From assembly GCA_002110485.1 (NCBI GenBank), contig MOWL01000072.1, positions 62,001 through 126,000 of the forward strand: DNA of 64,000 nt. Direction: 5' to 3'. The stretch comes from Emergomyces orientalis (taxonomy: Eukaryota; Ascomycota; Eurotiomycetes; Onygenales; Ajellomycetaceae). Under the pieces are notes generated by a model. The model was not told the DNA's origin. It did no database searches and saw nothing but the letters and a program-made list of their open reading frames with translations. Both the position numbers and the translations under genes were made by a program. This document shows positions 11,859 through 21,711 of this stretch, one piece after another (within the stretch, counting starts at the first letter, position 1; the number at the start of each line of letters is the position of its first letter).

Positions 11859-12441
11859 GAGAAGTTGGACCAAACGAAGATGAATAGATAGATACTAAAA
11901 AGGTTGTAGATGACAAGGATATATGTAAAACGGAAAAAACATATACATTGGAGGAGGGGGGAAGGACAGTAGGCATGGCGTGGTTGGTATATTTGCATTG
12001 AGAGGAACGATTAGATTTATATCAGAATATCATGTGAAGGGAGCCTTGGTTTTTTTTTCATTTCCAGGGGCTGGGGACGGGTTTAGGCGGTTGTTTTGAA
12101 TTGAGTTTGCAACCATGGGACTATTGAGGTTCTTCCGCTTAGTAAAAAGGAAAAACCTCAGGCTTGTTTAGAAAAAGAGGAAGGGTTCGTATGGGCCAAG
12201 ATCCAAGACATGTTGGGAAAAGAGAAAGGGGGGAAAAGGGGACGAAAACTACCCACTCCCTATGACCCCGGGTAAAAGTGTGTTTCAGGTAGATGGTAGA
12301 ATTGAAATAAAAATAAATGAAGAATAATTAGAAGAATGGAATAGAAAGTAAAAAATAAAATAAAAAAACAGGCAAACCGGAGGGAATGAGAAATGCGAAA
12401 AGCAAAACAAGGCAAGACAAAAAAAAAGGGGAAACCACCCC

Positions 12442-13751
12442 TTAAAAATTCTGCGCTATCCCCGCATTACCCTGTTGTGGGAATACTGATGGGTTCTCTA
12501 TTCGCGTATTCCGTCGTGCCTGGACATCGCGAATCACAGGCGGGGCGCCATAAACATTGTCCACGAACGGCCCTGCAGTTTGCGCACCTCCGTCAGTATA
12601 GTACGGATCATCATAATACTGCGCAGTGCCGGGAGCTACACCAGGCATGGGAATATCGTCCGAAAGGTCCGAACGGTTCGCATTGGAATAAGCGGATGAA
12701 GCATTCGACGGGCCGCGGTGGATGTCACGAGCGTTGGTATTGTTATGGCCATTGGGGTGGGAGAGCATAGCCGCTGCGGCAGGGTCGAGCCCCGAATAGT
12801 CACCAGATATCGGCCTTTGGTCGTCCTCGTAGGGTATACTGTCGTCCACAGGAGATACTGGTCTGGGGGGACCTGGGTTGCTGTCAGCGTCAGAGGCAGT
12901 TATCCCTCCAGCGCCGCTTGAGAGATTGGTTGACAGCTTCCGTGATGTAGAGGTGGTTGTGCCCCAGCCACGATATCCTCCGGTATTTCCATCTTTCATG
13001 CCAGCACCGTCATCAAAATGACCGGGGAGGCCCACGGCTGGCAAGAGTGGGTCATGGTTAGGGTTGAAGCGATATTCTTCAATTTCCTGCTTCCGTTCTT
13101 CTTCAGCAATTTTTCTAGCTTTCCGTTTCCTCCACCACCATAGTAGGACAAGGATGATCAAGGCCACCGAGGCGACGGGGACGACAACAGCTACAGCGAT
13201 AGTGCCTGCGGCGGAGAGGCCGCCCGAGCCTGAATCGCCAGCGGATGGAAGTTGGCCCACAGATGGTGGGCCGGATGTGGTTGAATCAGGCGATTGGGTG
13301 CCAGTCGGTGGCGGGGTTGAAGCGGTGGACGTTATGAATACGGTGGTATCTTTTCCCGAAACTGTGGTTCGTGTAGATTCGGGTGGTGGAGATGAGGGCT
13401 CCGGAGTAGGGGTTGTGGGGTCGGCAGATGGAGTGGATGAAGTGTTTGTGTTGCCCGGTGGAGGGTTTGGGGGTGGTTGCGTCGTGGGCTGCGGCGGTGG
13501 CGGCGGCGGCGGCGGCGGCGGTGGTGTAGTTTGAGGAGGTGGGCTGTCAGTCGATGAACTGGGCCCTGGCTGTGAAGTCGGCTCAGCAGGAGTAGAAGGG
13601 ACGGAAGCAGGTGGAGGAGGATCTTCGCCAGTCGGGGCTATAAAAGGAATAAGTTAGTATGAGAGACGATATATGCATCTGCGTTTTGAAATGGGGTAGC
13701 ATATGCTCATGGTAGAGTAAACATACCAGGAGGATTCCCCTCTGTCGCCAT
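12442..13751 (-). CDS. Pro/Ser/Thr-rich single-pass membrane protein
   Basis: Exons 13751-13727 (25 nt) and 13637-12442 give 406 residues. The intron has GTATGT and TTATAG ends and the junction is GNPP|APTGEDPP. Residues 1-150 are Pro/Ser/Thr-rich, probably a mucin-like ectodomain, with a run of ten prolines encoded by a GGC-type repeat (13490-13530 on the plus strand). A hydrophobic helix follows at about residues 152-178 (AGTIAVAVVVPVASVALIIL), then WWWRKRKARK as stop-transfer. The cytoplasmic tail is rich in Asp, Asn, Pro and Gly. There is no obvious signal peptide, so the helix may act as signal anchor. Layout recalls fungal cell-wall or plasma-membrane sensor proteins, but no cysteine-rich WSC domain is present and I do not recognise a named family. 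Confidence 0.82.
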
Positions 13752-14343
13752 AATCGCAAGTTATATTTGTTTTAATGGCAGACAAATCCAGGTCCAAGGG
13801 TTGATATTAAGATCCTTCCCTTTTTTTCGGCCCTGTTTTGTGAGGGGCGATTGTGGTCGTTTATCCGTGCGAGTAATAGAACAACAATCCCCTTGGATAA
13901 AACAGAGTAACCCCCCAAGGGAGAAAAAGTCGTACAAAGAAATAGATCAGCAAGCAGACCTATCCCCAATTCGTCATTCGACCAGATGTTTGGCTGTGTG
14001 CGTGTATGAAGTATCGAAATTCAACGATATCGACAAGTGTATTTCTTTCGAAAAGAAATGAAATGAAAAACGAGCAATAAGATATCGGGCCAAAACAGAC
14101 GCTAAAGTAAGCGGTATATGAAGCAAGTTTGGAACAAGAGGGTTGTTTGAATGATGACAGGGGCTGTGCGACGGCGAAGCAGCAGGCTGTCTTATTTTGA
14201 GGGTTAAGAATTGATAAATCTCGGTTCGGGAGGGAGTAATATAATAAGAATATATATATAAATATAACTATGTAGTTACACGTATATGAGGTAATAGACA
14301 GAGGTAAATGTCTCTATATACGGGCGAAGTCGGGATCGAAGGA

Positions 14344-14370
14344 GGTCTCAGGTCTCAGGTCTCAGGTCCC
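14344..14370 (+). repeat. GGTCTCA tandem repeat
   Basis: About four heptamer units (three exact plus a variant) in the leader region of the minus-strand gene that starts at 13751. Confidence 0.8.
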
Positions 14371-14610
14371 AGTTTCGACAGAGAGATTGGTCAGAATAGT
14401 AAATACAACGGAGAGGGAGAGAGCGGACGATGGGCGACTAGACGAAGGGGTAAGAAGTCGACTGTAGGTATTGTATTGGGACTGCTTGGGATATAGCAGG
14501 GGAGGAATCGGGGATAGATTAAATTCTGAAGGTCCGGAGGAAGAGAGACACGATAGATAGAGATTTGTATGTTGAGGAGGGCAGGAGTTTGGCTGTCAGT
14601 GGCTTTGCGC

Positions 14611-14638
14611 GACCAGACCAGACCAGACCAGACCAGAC
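14611..14638 (+). repeat. (GACCA)n pentanucleotide repeat
   Basis: Five GACCA units followed by GAC; reads TGGTC on the minus strand. Confidence 0.85.
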
Positions 14639-14733
14639 GGGCGGATGGACACGGTAGATTGAAGTCGGGTTAGGTTCGAACCATCTCAACGGGACGGGGT
14701 GGAGGGCGATTTCCAGTCGATGGGCGAGGGGTT

Positions 14734-14753
14734 GGGGGGGGGGGGGGGGGGGG
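14734..14753 (+). repeat. G20 homopolymer
   Basis: Uninterrupted run of 20 G on the plus strand (C20 in the transcript orientation of the gene starting at 13751). Its length is prone to sequencing error. Confidence 0.85.
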
Positions 14754-14802
14754 AGAGCGGAGAAGAGATGATGGTGATTAAAATAAAAAAACGAGACAGA
14801 AA

Positions 14803-14829
14803 CGAGAGAGAGAGAGAGAGAGAGAGAGA
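14803..14829 (+). repeat. (GA)n dinucleotide repeat
   Basis: About 13 GA units shortly after the G run. Confidence 0.9.
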
Positions 14830-15747
14830 AGAGAGAGAAAGGAAAGGAATGAAGATGGAATCAGAAGCGCCAGGAGAGAATTTGACGAAAAACGAGAGAC
14901 AGAACAGAGACAACGAGAGGCGAGACAGCGTAAGGGTATGGTCACGGCCAGGGAAATGGGGCTGAAAACGGGTGTGGAAGCGGCTGTAGCGGGCTGTAAT
15001 CCGATTGTAACTGAGTATTGGATACGCTTAGGCTCGTGTTGGCGCAGGGTTGGAGTGAGACTAGAGGGAACTAGAGCGGGCTGAGTAGAGACACACGATG
15101 GCTAGGGGCAACTTTTAGTGGAGAGTTAGGGCAAACGAGAGAGGCAGGAAATAAAAAAGAGGGTTGCTTTTGAGAATTACGGAGCAAGGGGAGTTTCTTT
15201 CGAAGAGTAACAAGAGGTTGATTGTTGATTGTTGATTGTTGACAGATCCAACTACATATACACTGGGTCAACAAGAGTACATGGTGAAGATATGGGACGT
15301 GTACACCGGGGATTCTGCTGTTATCACGGCCTGTTCAATTCTCTTTTTACAGCCAGTCAAAAATAGTAGTAGTACAGTACATACAACAGGTGAATAATGA
15401 TAATACATTTCATGGTATCAAATGGCCTCGAAACCGTTGGAATAGAATTAAATAAACATGCGCCCTCTTCCCATGGGCTGCCCTAACTCAAAATATCTAC
15501 TGCTGGAGTACGGAGTTACTACTGAGTACCAATTCGAATTTATTCCTCTATTTTTAGCTTTTTTCCTTTTTACTTTACTTTATTTTATTTTAGCTCTTCT
15601 ATCTGTTTAGCCAAACTCCATACATATTTTCCTGTTTCTTCTCCTTTTTCTCCAGGAAACTTTCGCTGAATCAGCAGCCCCAATTGAATTTTTCTGTTGC
15701 TGAGTAATAGACCCATGCCGAGGTTGGGTGGTAACCGTTAACTAATG

Positions 15748-15750
15748 TAT

Positions 15751-15793
<43 letters not shown>

Positions 15794-15795
15794 TT
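15748..15795 (+). repeat. (TTTA)n tetranucleotide repeat
   Basis: Twelve ATTT units without interruption. Confidence 0.92.
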
Positions 15796-16701
15796 CCAAG
15801 TTTTATCCATTTTCTGCATTAATAATATTAAAATAGTAAAATTAAAAATAGAGGAAAAAGAAAGAAGAAAAAGAGGAGAAGAAAAAGATAAGCCATGCGA
15901 ACTCAATGCTGACTAGAATTGCTTCTCTGCATTAAAATAAAAAATAATAAAAAAAAGCCTCCTACATCATGGATAACTAATCAAGTTCTATTATTCATCT
16001 TATCAGCTTACCCCAGCCCTAATTCATTGAGTTTGACTGTTGACTACGGAGTACACGATGTTGATATGCCATTATTGCCAAATCATTTTATATGACGACG
16101 GCATCATACGCTAGATAGATTCATACCCCCTTCTATTATAAATCATAATAAAGGCCTGTCTACGCTACCGAGGAGGGTTCTTTGCGGTTGTTTTTCTGCT
16201 CTGTTGCCCCACAGTATGTACTTCGCTATCCCAAACTACTTCAAGCTACAGAATTTTCCGCCTTTTTCGCCTCCCCGCTACTAGCCTTTAGGATTCCCAA
16301 AAGTCTGGCCGTCGTTTTATCATTTCCCTCCACTGTAATCTGTCAGCCATGACTACGCAGTAGTACATAGTATGGCCACAGTTAATTGCCTTATCCTGGG
16401 ACATAAGTTCACATATAGCTTGCTGGCCTCGCCCTTTCAAGATCTGGTCTGGGTCAGCCTTTTTTTTTACTTTTTGTCTACATTCTCTCCATACCTCTGT
16501 ATATATATTTAGCTATATATTAACTTTCTTTTAATGATACCACCCTCCTCTTCTATTTGACCGTGCCCGTACTGTATATATACACAAACATCCTTATATC
16601 ATCATTATCTTAACTCGGAGCTCCATACTTGGAAATCTTTGAAAAGGATTCGCCAACAACATCCCTCCCCCCGGGTTCCTCCCTCTCCCCAACCCGCCAG
16701 G

Positions 16702-18775
16702 ATGGATGACCTTTCCAGGGACATCGAAAAGGCAGAGCTCGGAGCAGCTACCAGCGCCGGCCACCCTATCCCACTTCCCGAATCCAAAGAACCCGTCCGC
16801 CGTTCGAGATCTCGCTCCGGTTCTGCTTCCTCCGCCGCCTCCGGCAGTTGCTCAGATAGATCCTCTAGCAGACACTCCCTCCATGGCATAGCCAGCATCC
16901 AGACACAGCGTGATCTCGAACGGCATCCCACCGCTCTAAGCCGCATAGCTACCCATAGAAGTCAACATTCCGCGACTGTCGGCGCAAGCCTCCGCTCTCG
17001 TCCGTCCAAGAAACCAATGCCCCCCTTTGGTGCGGGGAAGCCATACCCCCCTTTGCTACCTGCGAGGGAGGAGTATGTCGTTGAGTTCGATGGGCCGGAT
17101 GACCCCTTACATCCTCAGAATTGGACGATGAAGAAGAAGTATGCGTTTATTCTCTAATTCTTATATTTAAGCTTCTGTCAATGCCAGTCAACTAATTGTT
17201 TATCCCATTAAACCTGCAGAGTCCTCACAGGCGTAATTCTAGCCTGGACCACCCTCATCTCCTCCTTCACCAGCAGCCTCTTCTCCACTGCAACCGTAGA
17301 TGTGTCCCGCATCTACGGCGTGTCCACCCAGGTCGGAATTCTAGGCCTCTCCCTCTACGTCCTCGGCTTTGCCACGGGACCTCTACTCTGGGCCCCGCTC
17401 TCCGAGCTCAAAGGCCGCCGCCTGCCCCTCCTCATAAGCATGTTTGGCTTTACAATCTTCCAATTCGCCGGCGGCGCCGCCAAGGATCTCCAAACAATCA
17501 TGATTTGCCGTTTTTTCGGTGGCTTCTTCGGCGCCTGCCCCCTCGCCGTCGTCGCCGCTATTTTCTCAGATATGTTCGACTCACGTCTGCGCGGCCTCGC
17601 CATCACCGTTTTCTCCATGACCGTCTTCACGGGGCCCTTACTCGCCCCGTTCATCGGCGGCTTCATCGTCACTAGCCACCTTGGCTGGCGCTGGACCCAA
17701 TACCTACCTGGTATCTTCGGCGCCAGCGCCCTCATCCTCGACAGCTTCTTCTTCCAAGAAACCTACCCGCCCGTCGTCCTTGTGCAAAAAGCCGCGGAGC
17801 TGCGCCGCCGCACGCACAACTGGGGCATCCACGCCAAGCAAGAGGAGATCGAAATCGACCTGCGCGAACTGCTCGAGAAGAACTTCAGTCGCCCGCTCAA
17901 GATCCTCGTCACTGAGCCCATCGTGCTGCTCCTAAGCATCTACCTCTCCTTCATCTACGGCATCCTCTACCTATTCATGACGGCGTACCCGATCGTCTTT
18001 CAGCAGATCCACGGCTTTACCCCGGGTATTAGTGGCCTGCCGTACTTCGGCATGATAGCAGGCCAGCTCATCGGTGGCCTCACGATCATCCTATCGCAGC
18101 CGTGGTATACGCGGAAACTAGAGGCGAATGGCGGCGTACCCGTGCCGGAATGGCGGTTGCCGCATGTCATTGCCGGTGGTATAACGTTCGCAGCCGGGTT
18201 GTTCTGGTTCGGGTGGTCTGGGTTTACGGCCGACGTACACTGGATTGTACCGACGTTATCAGGCCTGATGACTGGGTTCGGGCTGTTGGTGATCTTTCTG
18301 CAAGCGTTGAATTATATCATTGATGCATATCTACTTTTGTAAGTTAAATCCCCTCCGCCCCTCCCCCCTTCTTTTTTTTAGCTTGTAGTTGAATCTAGTT
18401 AATACTAACACTGAATCGTGTCTAGTGCTGCCTCCGCCATCGCCGCAAACACCCTCCTCCGCTCCATCGCCGGAGCCGCATTCCCCCTATTCTCAGAACG
18501 CATGGTAAGCAAGACTAAATTCCCTCACCAAAATCCCTCCATAACCCGAAGAGAAAAGCACATGAAAAAAAAAAAAAAAAAAAAAAACTCACAAACTAAA
18601 AACACTAACATAAACACCACAGTTCGCCTCCCTCGGCGTAAACTGGTCCGGCACTCTCCTTGGCTGTGTCGCCGCCGTCCTCGCCCCGATCCCAGTGATC
18701 TTCTACATTTACGGCGCGAAGATCCGCGCACGAAGCAAGTTTTCAGCAAAATACTTCGTGGATGACGAGGAATAA
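16702..18775 (+). CDS. DHA1-type MFS drug/polyamine exporter
   Basis: Exons 16702-17138, 17220-18338, 18426-18504 and 18623-18775 give 595 residues. Start chosen at the first ATG ([13 protein letters not shown]); an upstream TTG-initiated extension is not credible. A cytoplasmic N-terminal region of about 145 residues is Ser/Arg-rich and ends with the family signature [12 protein letters not shown] just before TM1. Motif A appears as [14 protein letters not shown] between TM2 and TM3, and the antiporter motif C as [12 protein letters not shown] in TM5. These place it with proton-coupled DHA1 exporters (Tpo/Flu1/multidrug type) of the plasma membrane. The substrate cannot be read from sequence. 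The splice junctions rebuild [18 protein letters not shown] and [14 protein letters not shown]. Intron 3 contains an A22 run. The gene is convergent with another MFS gene at 19374-21407. Confidence 0.9.
18565..18586 (+). repeat. A22 homopolymer inside intron 3
   Basis: An uninterrupted A run within the last intron of the MFS gene. Confidence 0.85.
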
Positions 18776-19373
18776 TAATTTCATCTATTTATTCGATTTT
18801 ACCCATTCAATCAGCTCCCGGGGAGGGGTAAAAAAGAAAAGTTATGTACCCAAAAAGTGTTTACGGATCTCTACGATGAAATAACGGGTGGGTTATTTTG
18901 GTTTATTTTATGATATTTTTTTTTTTCTTTTTCCCTCATTTATATATATATATATATATATCTAATACTTAATACTTTGTGTGCGTTTTCTTTTGTTTTA
19001 CTTTTTTTTATGGCTGGCTTGTACGCGTCCCCATTTTCATCATTTTCACGGTGAATAATTGCCCGAGCTTCTTCTGTATATTTTCTTTTTGCGTCTACAG
19101 CTCAATACCCCGTCTTTTTGAGTTTATATATTTGTATATAGGCGCAGGCGCATTTAGACAAATTCAAAACTGCTAAGAATTTGCGATTGTCACTTTGGAG
19201 GAAAAAAGAATTAATTGATTTACCAAAGCGATTCCTATCCCTTTTTAACAAGCCCGTCAGTGTTGGGTCGGGTAGCTTGTAGCATTTATCAAATATAAAA
19301 AGAGCGAACCGGCATTTCATTAATTTTTGCTAAAGAAGTGCATATCTATAAACCTACCCAATAAATACAAGGA
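18776..19373. other. Convergent 3' spacer
   Basis: About 0.6 kb between the stops of two convergent MFS genes. It holds a TA repeat (18941-18961) and T-rich 3' UTR-like sequence; nothing else is seen. Confidence 0.6.
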
Positions 19374-21407
19374 CTACGAACCACCCGCTCCCCCACCCTG
19401 TCCCCTTCCTCCTCTCCTCCTCCTCCTAAACCCTTCTACACTCTCCGTAACCCCCCATCCAACCGCAAGCAACCCCCTAACGTCCTCCAACCCCAATCCA
19501 CTCATCTCTGGATAAATCGCCCAAATAAACCCCCACCCCACTCCACAAATGACCGCATACATCACAAACGTCCACCCAGGCGATATCCATTCCATCATCG
19601 GCAGGAACGAGAGCCCGACGACAAAGTTAGCCGCCCAGTTCGTTCCAGTGGCAAGCGCTGAGCCGAGCGAGCGCACACCTAAAGGAAACAGTTCGGATTG
19701 TTGCCAGGGGATCGTTCCTATGCCAGAGGCATAGGCCGCTGTGTAGATTGTGAGTGAGCTGAGGATTAGGAGCGGGGCGAGCGGGGCGAGGGCTGAGTCT
19801 GATTCTCCGCGTTGTTCTTGTGGTGATGGTGGTGTGCCGTCGCGGTCTGCTGCGGGTTCGAAGATGGAGAAGGCGAGGGCGCAGAGAAGTAAGGCTGTGG
19901 TCATGATGGGGATGGAGGAGAGGAGGATACGGCGGCGACCGACGCGGTCGATGAGCGAGAAGGCGAGGAGGGTGAAGAGGAAGTTTGTCACGGCGACGGA
20001 GAGGGAAGTAAGGGTTGGGGAGGAAAAGGCTAGGAGCGAGAAGATGGTTGCGCTGAAGTACATGAGCGAGTTGAAGCCGCAGAGTTGTTGGAGGGCCTGT
20101 AGCATGCAGGCGATTGTCAGAGCGCGGCGGTTGCCGTCGATCTGGAACAGACCGGCCCAGCTCCGTGGGAGACGGAGCCAGCGGTTGGAAGTTTCTTGGT
20201 TTATGGGTTTGAGGAGCTCGTCCAGATCGTCTTCCTCCGCGAGGAGTTCGCGCTCGATGTCCCGCACGAGTTGGTCGGGGATTCGGGGATTGGACGAGCC
20301 GTAGATTTTGTGGATGACTCGACGGGCTTCGGGTTGTTTGCTCGCACGGACAAGCCAGCGAGGGGTTTCGGGAAGGAAGATGAGGATGGATAGCTGAATT
20401 ATGGCGGGGAGGGCTCCGAGACCGACCATCCACCTCCAGCCCGCGTGGGTAGTCGATAAGAGCCAGCCGATAGTGTATGCGGCGACTTGACCGCCGGTCA
20501 CGAAGAGGCTTAGGATGGTTACCAATCTGCCGCGGATGTCAGGGGGTGAAAGTTCTGAAATGTACCTGTTGTGCTTGGACATTAGGTTGTGCATATTCTC
20601 AAATAGAGGGTATGAACGAGTTCGTCCTTCATTTAACATACAAAGGAGTAATCAGACTAGCCGCTCCAACCCCCAATCCAATCAGGCTCCGGCCCAATAT
20701 CATACTCCAGACATTCGAGGATGCGGCCTGCCACAGTGCCCCAAGGATGAACAAAGCATCCGCGATGAGTATGACGGGCCTGCGGCCAAGTTTATCCCCC
20801 AGAACTCCTGCAAAGGGGCTCACTATCAGCGCGAATAGGCTCGTGCATGATGTGATCAGACTCTTGTCAAGTGTGGTGAGCTGGCGGCTGGAAAGGTCAG
20901 TCCCAACCGAAACTAGAGTGGAAGAGATAACACCAGTGCTGTTTCCATGATGATGAAATAGCAGATAGTTAGCTATAGCTCTTCCTCTTTCGGCGTAGAA
21001 TCTGAAAAAAGAAATAGACCTGTACTATGCCTACTCCCTTTCGCCCAAGGAATATCGGTCTAAGAAACAAGAAACAAAGGAAGCCCTTACTCGTATCCAA
21101 AAAGCAAACCGCTAATCCCCGCTGAACAGGTTAGTGCCCATATAAACCAGCCTCCAGACCCTACGGATGCAGTCATTTGACCCTGCCCTAGAGACCGTCT
21201 ATTATCATAAATATTATTGGTGCCCTCATCTCCGAACTGGTCGGAGTATCTGGGTGGCGGAGAGCGAGGAGTGGCATTCCGGTCTAGCAGAGGAGCTTCG
21301 GGATTATTAGTTGCGGACGAATTCATCATGTCTTGCAGTTCAAGATCCTCCTGGGTTGTGGCCACAGTGGTGTCTGCTATTGTGTGGGGGGAGTGAGCTG
21401 ATTGCAT
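19374..21407 (-). CDS. Sugar/myo-inositol-type MFS transporter (ITR-like)
   Basis: Exons 21407-21091, 20938-20642 and 20565-19374 give 601 residues. The junctions rebuild LLFGYDTGVISSTLVSVGTDLSS-type sequence and ITPLYISELSPPDIRGRL, both hallmarks of the sugar-porter family's inositol branch. Other motifs are DKLGRRP (loop 2-3), PETPRWLV after TM6, LQQLCGFNSLMYFSA (TM7) and DRVGRRR (loop 8-9). The usual PESKG-type C-terminal motif is degenerate (YPEMSGLGLEDV), and the tail ends in an Arg/Gly-rich stretch. A 90-residue hydrophilic N terminus precedes TM1. The likely role is proton-coupled uptake of myo-inositol or a related polyol at the plasma membrane; the exact substrate is inferred. The intron-2 donor GTATGT was chosen over a later GT because it keeps frame with acceptor ACAACAG. 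Confidence 0.88.
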
Positions 21408-21448
21408 ATGGCGAGTATCATGATGGACCTGGTGAGATGTGAGTTAGT

Positions 21449-21487
21449 TGTTGTGGTTGTGGTTGTGGTTGTGGTTGTGGTTGTGGT
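21449..21487 (+). repeat. (TTGTGG)n hexanucleotide repeat
   Basis: About six TTGTGG/GGTTGT units about 45 bp upstream of the ITR-like start codon. Confidence 0.88.
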
Positions 21488-21711
21488 AAGAGCTCTCGTT
21501 TGCTTTGGTCTTCTTGAGACGTCATGTGCTGGTATTTCTGATACAACAATACCACTAAGCTACCTTATATATCTACAATCTAGTCCGTAGCATGCTGGTA
21601 ATAAGCCTAAGGCGTGGATATATTTTTGGAGATTTCGTTTAGTGTATATCTAAGCACTACACCAGAGTCCTCCGTTTCCTCATCTACATACAATAAGTGA
21701 AATAACACCAT

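Larger units (their letters stand above)
9732..12441. other. Convergent spacer between two membrane-protein genes
   Basis: A 2.7-kb, AT-rich region between two gene 3' ends. It holds a T-rich tract (9740-10200), a perfect inverted repeat CTACGGAG-CA-CTCCGTAG at 10317-10334, short TACCTA/GGTAGG words near 10500-10560, and a TA repeat at 11837-11858. Open frames such as 9733-10209 and 11500-11998 are low-complexity and not supported as genes. Confidence 0.6.
13752..16701. other. Divergent promoter region rich in simple repeats
   Basis: Spacer of 2.9 kb between the minus-strand membrane protein and the plus-strand MFS gene. It carries GGTCTCA, GACCA, G20, GA and TTTA repeats (listed separately), a TTGATTG repeat at about 15219-15241, and one exact TACGGAGTA at 16045-16053. 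TATA-like words lie near 16500-16590, just before the MFS start. No gene is seen; open frames are repeat-derived. Confidence 0.6.

Noticed and set aside
14660..14690. GGTTCGAACC, resembling a tRNA T-loop
   Set aside because: No pairing T stem, anticodon arm or acceptor stem can be drawn around it; it is simply a short palindrome.
16639..16701. N-terminal extension of the MFS exporter
   Set aside because: It would start at TTG; the ATG at 16702 begins the conserved-looking N terminus.
19627..20433. 268-codon Arg/Pro-rich open frame on the minus strand
   Set aside because: It is an out-of-frame shadow of the inositol-transporter-like gene.
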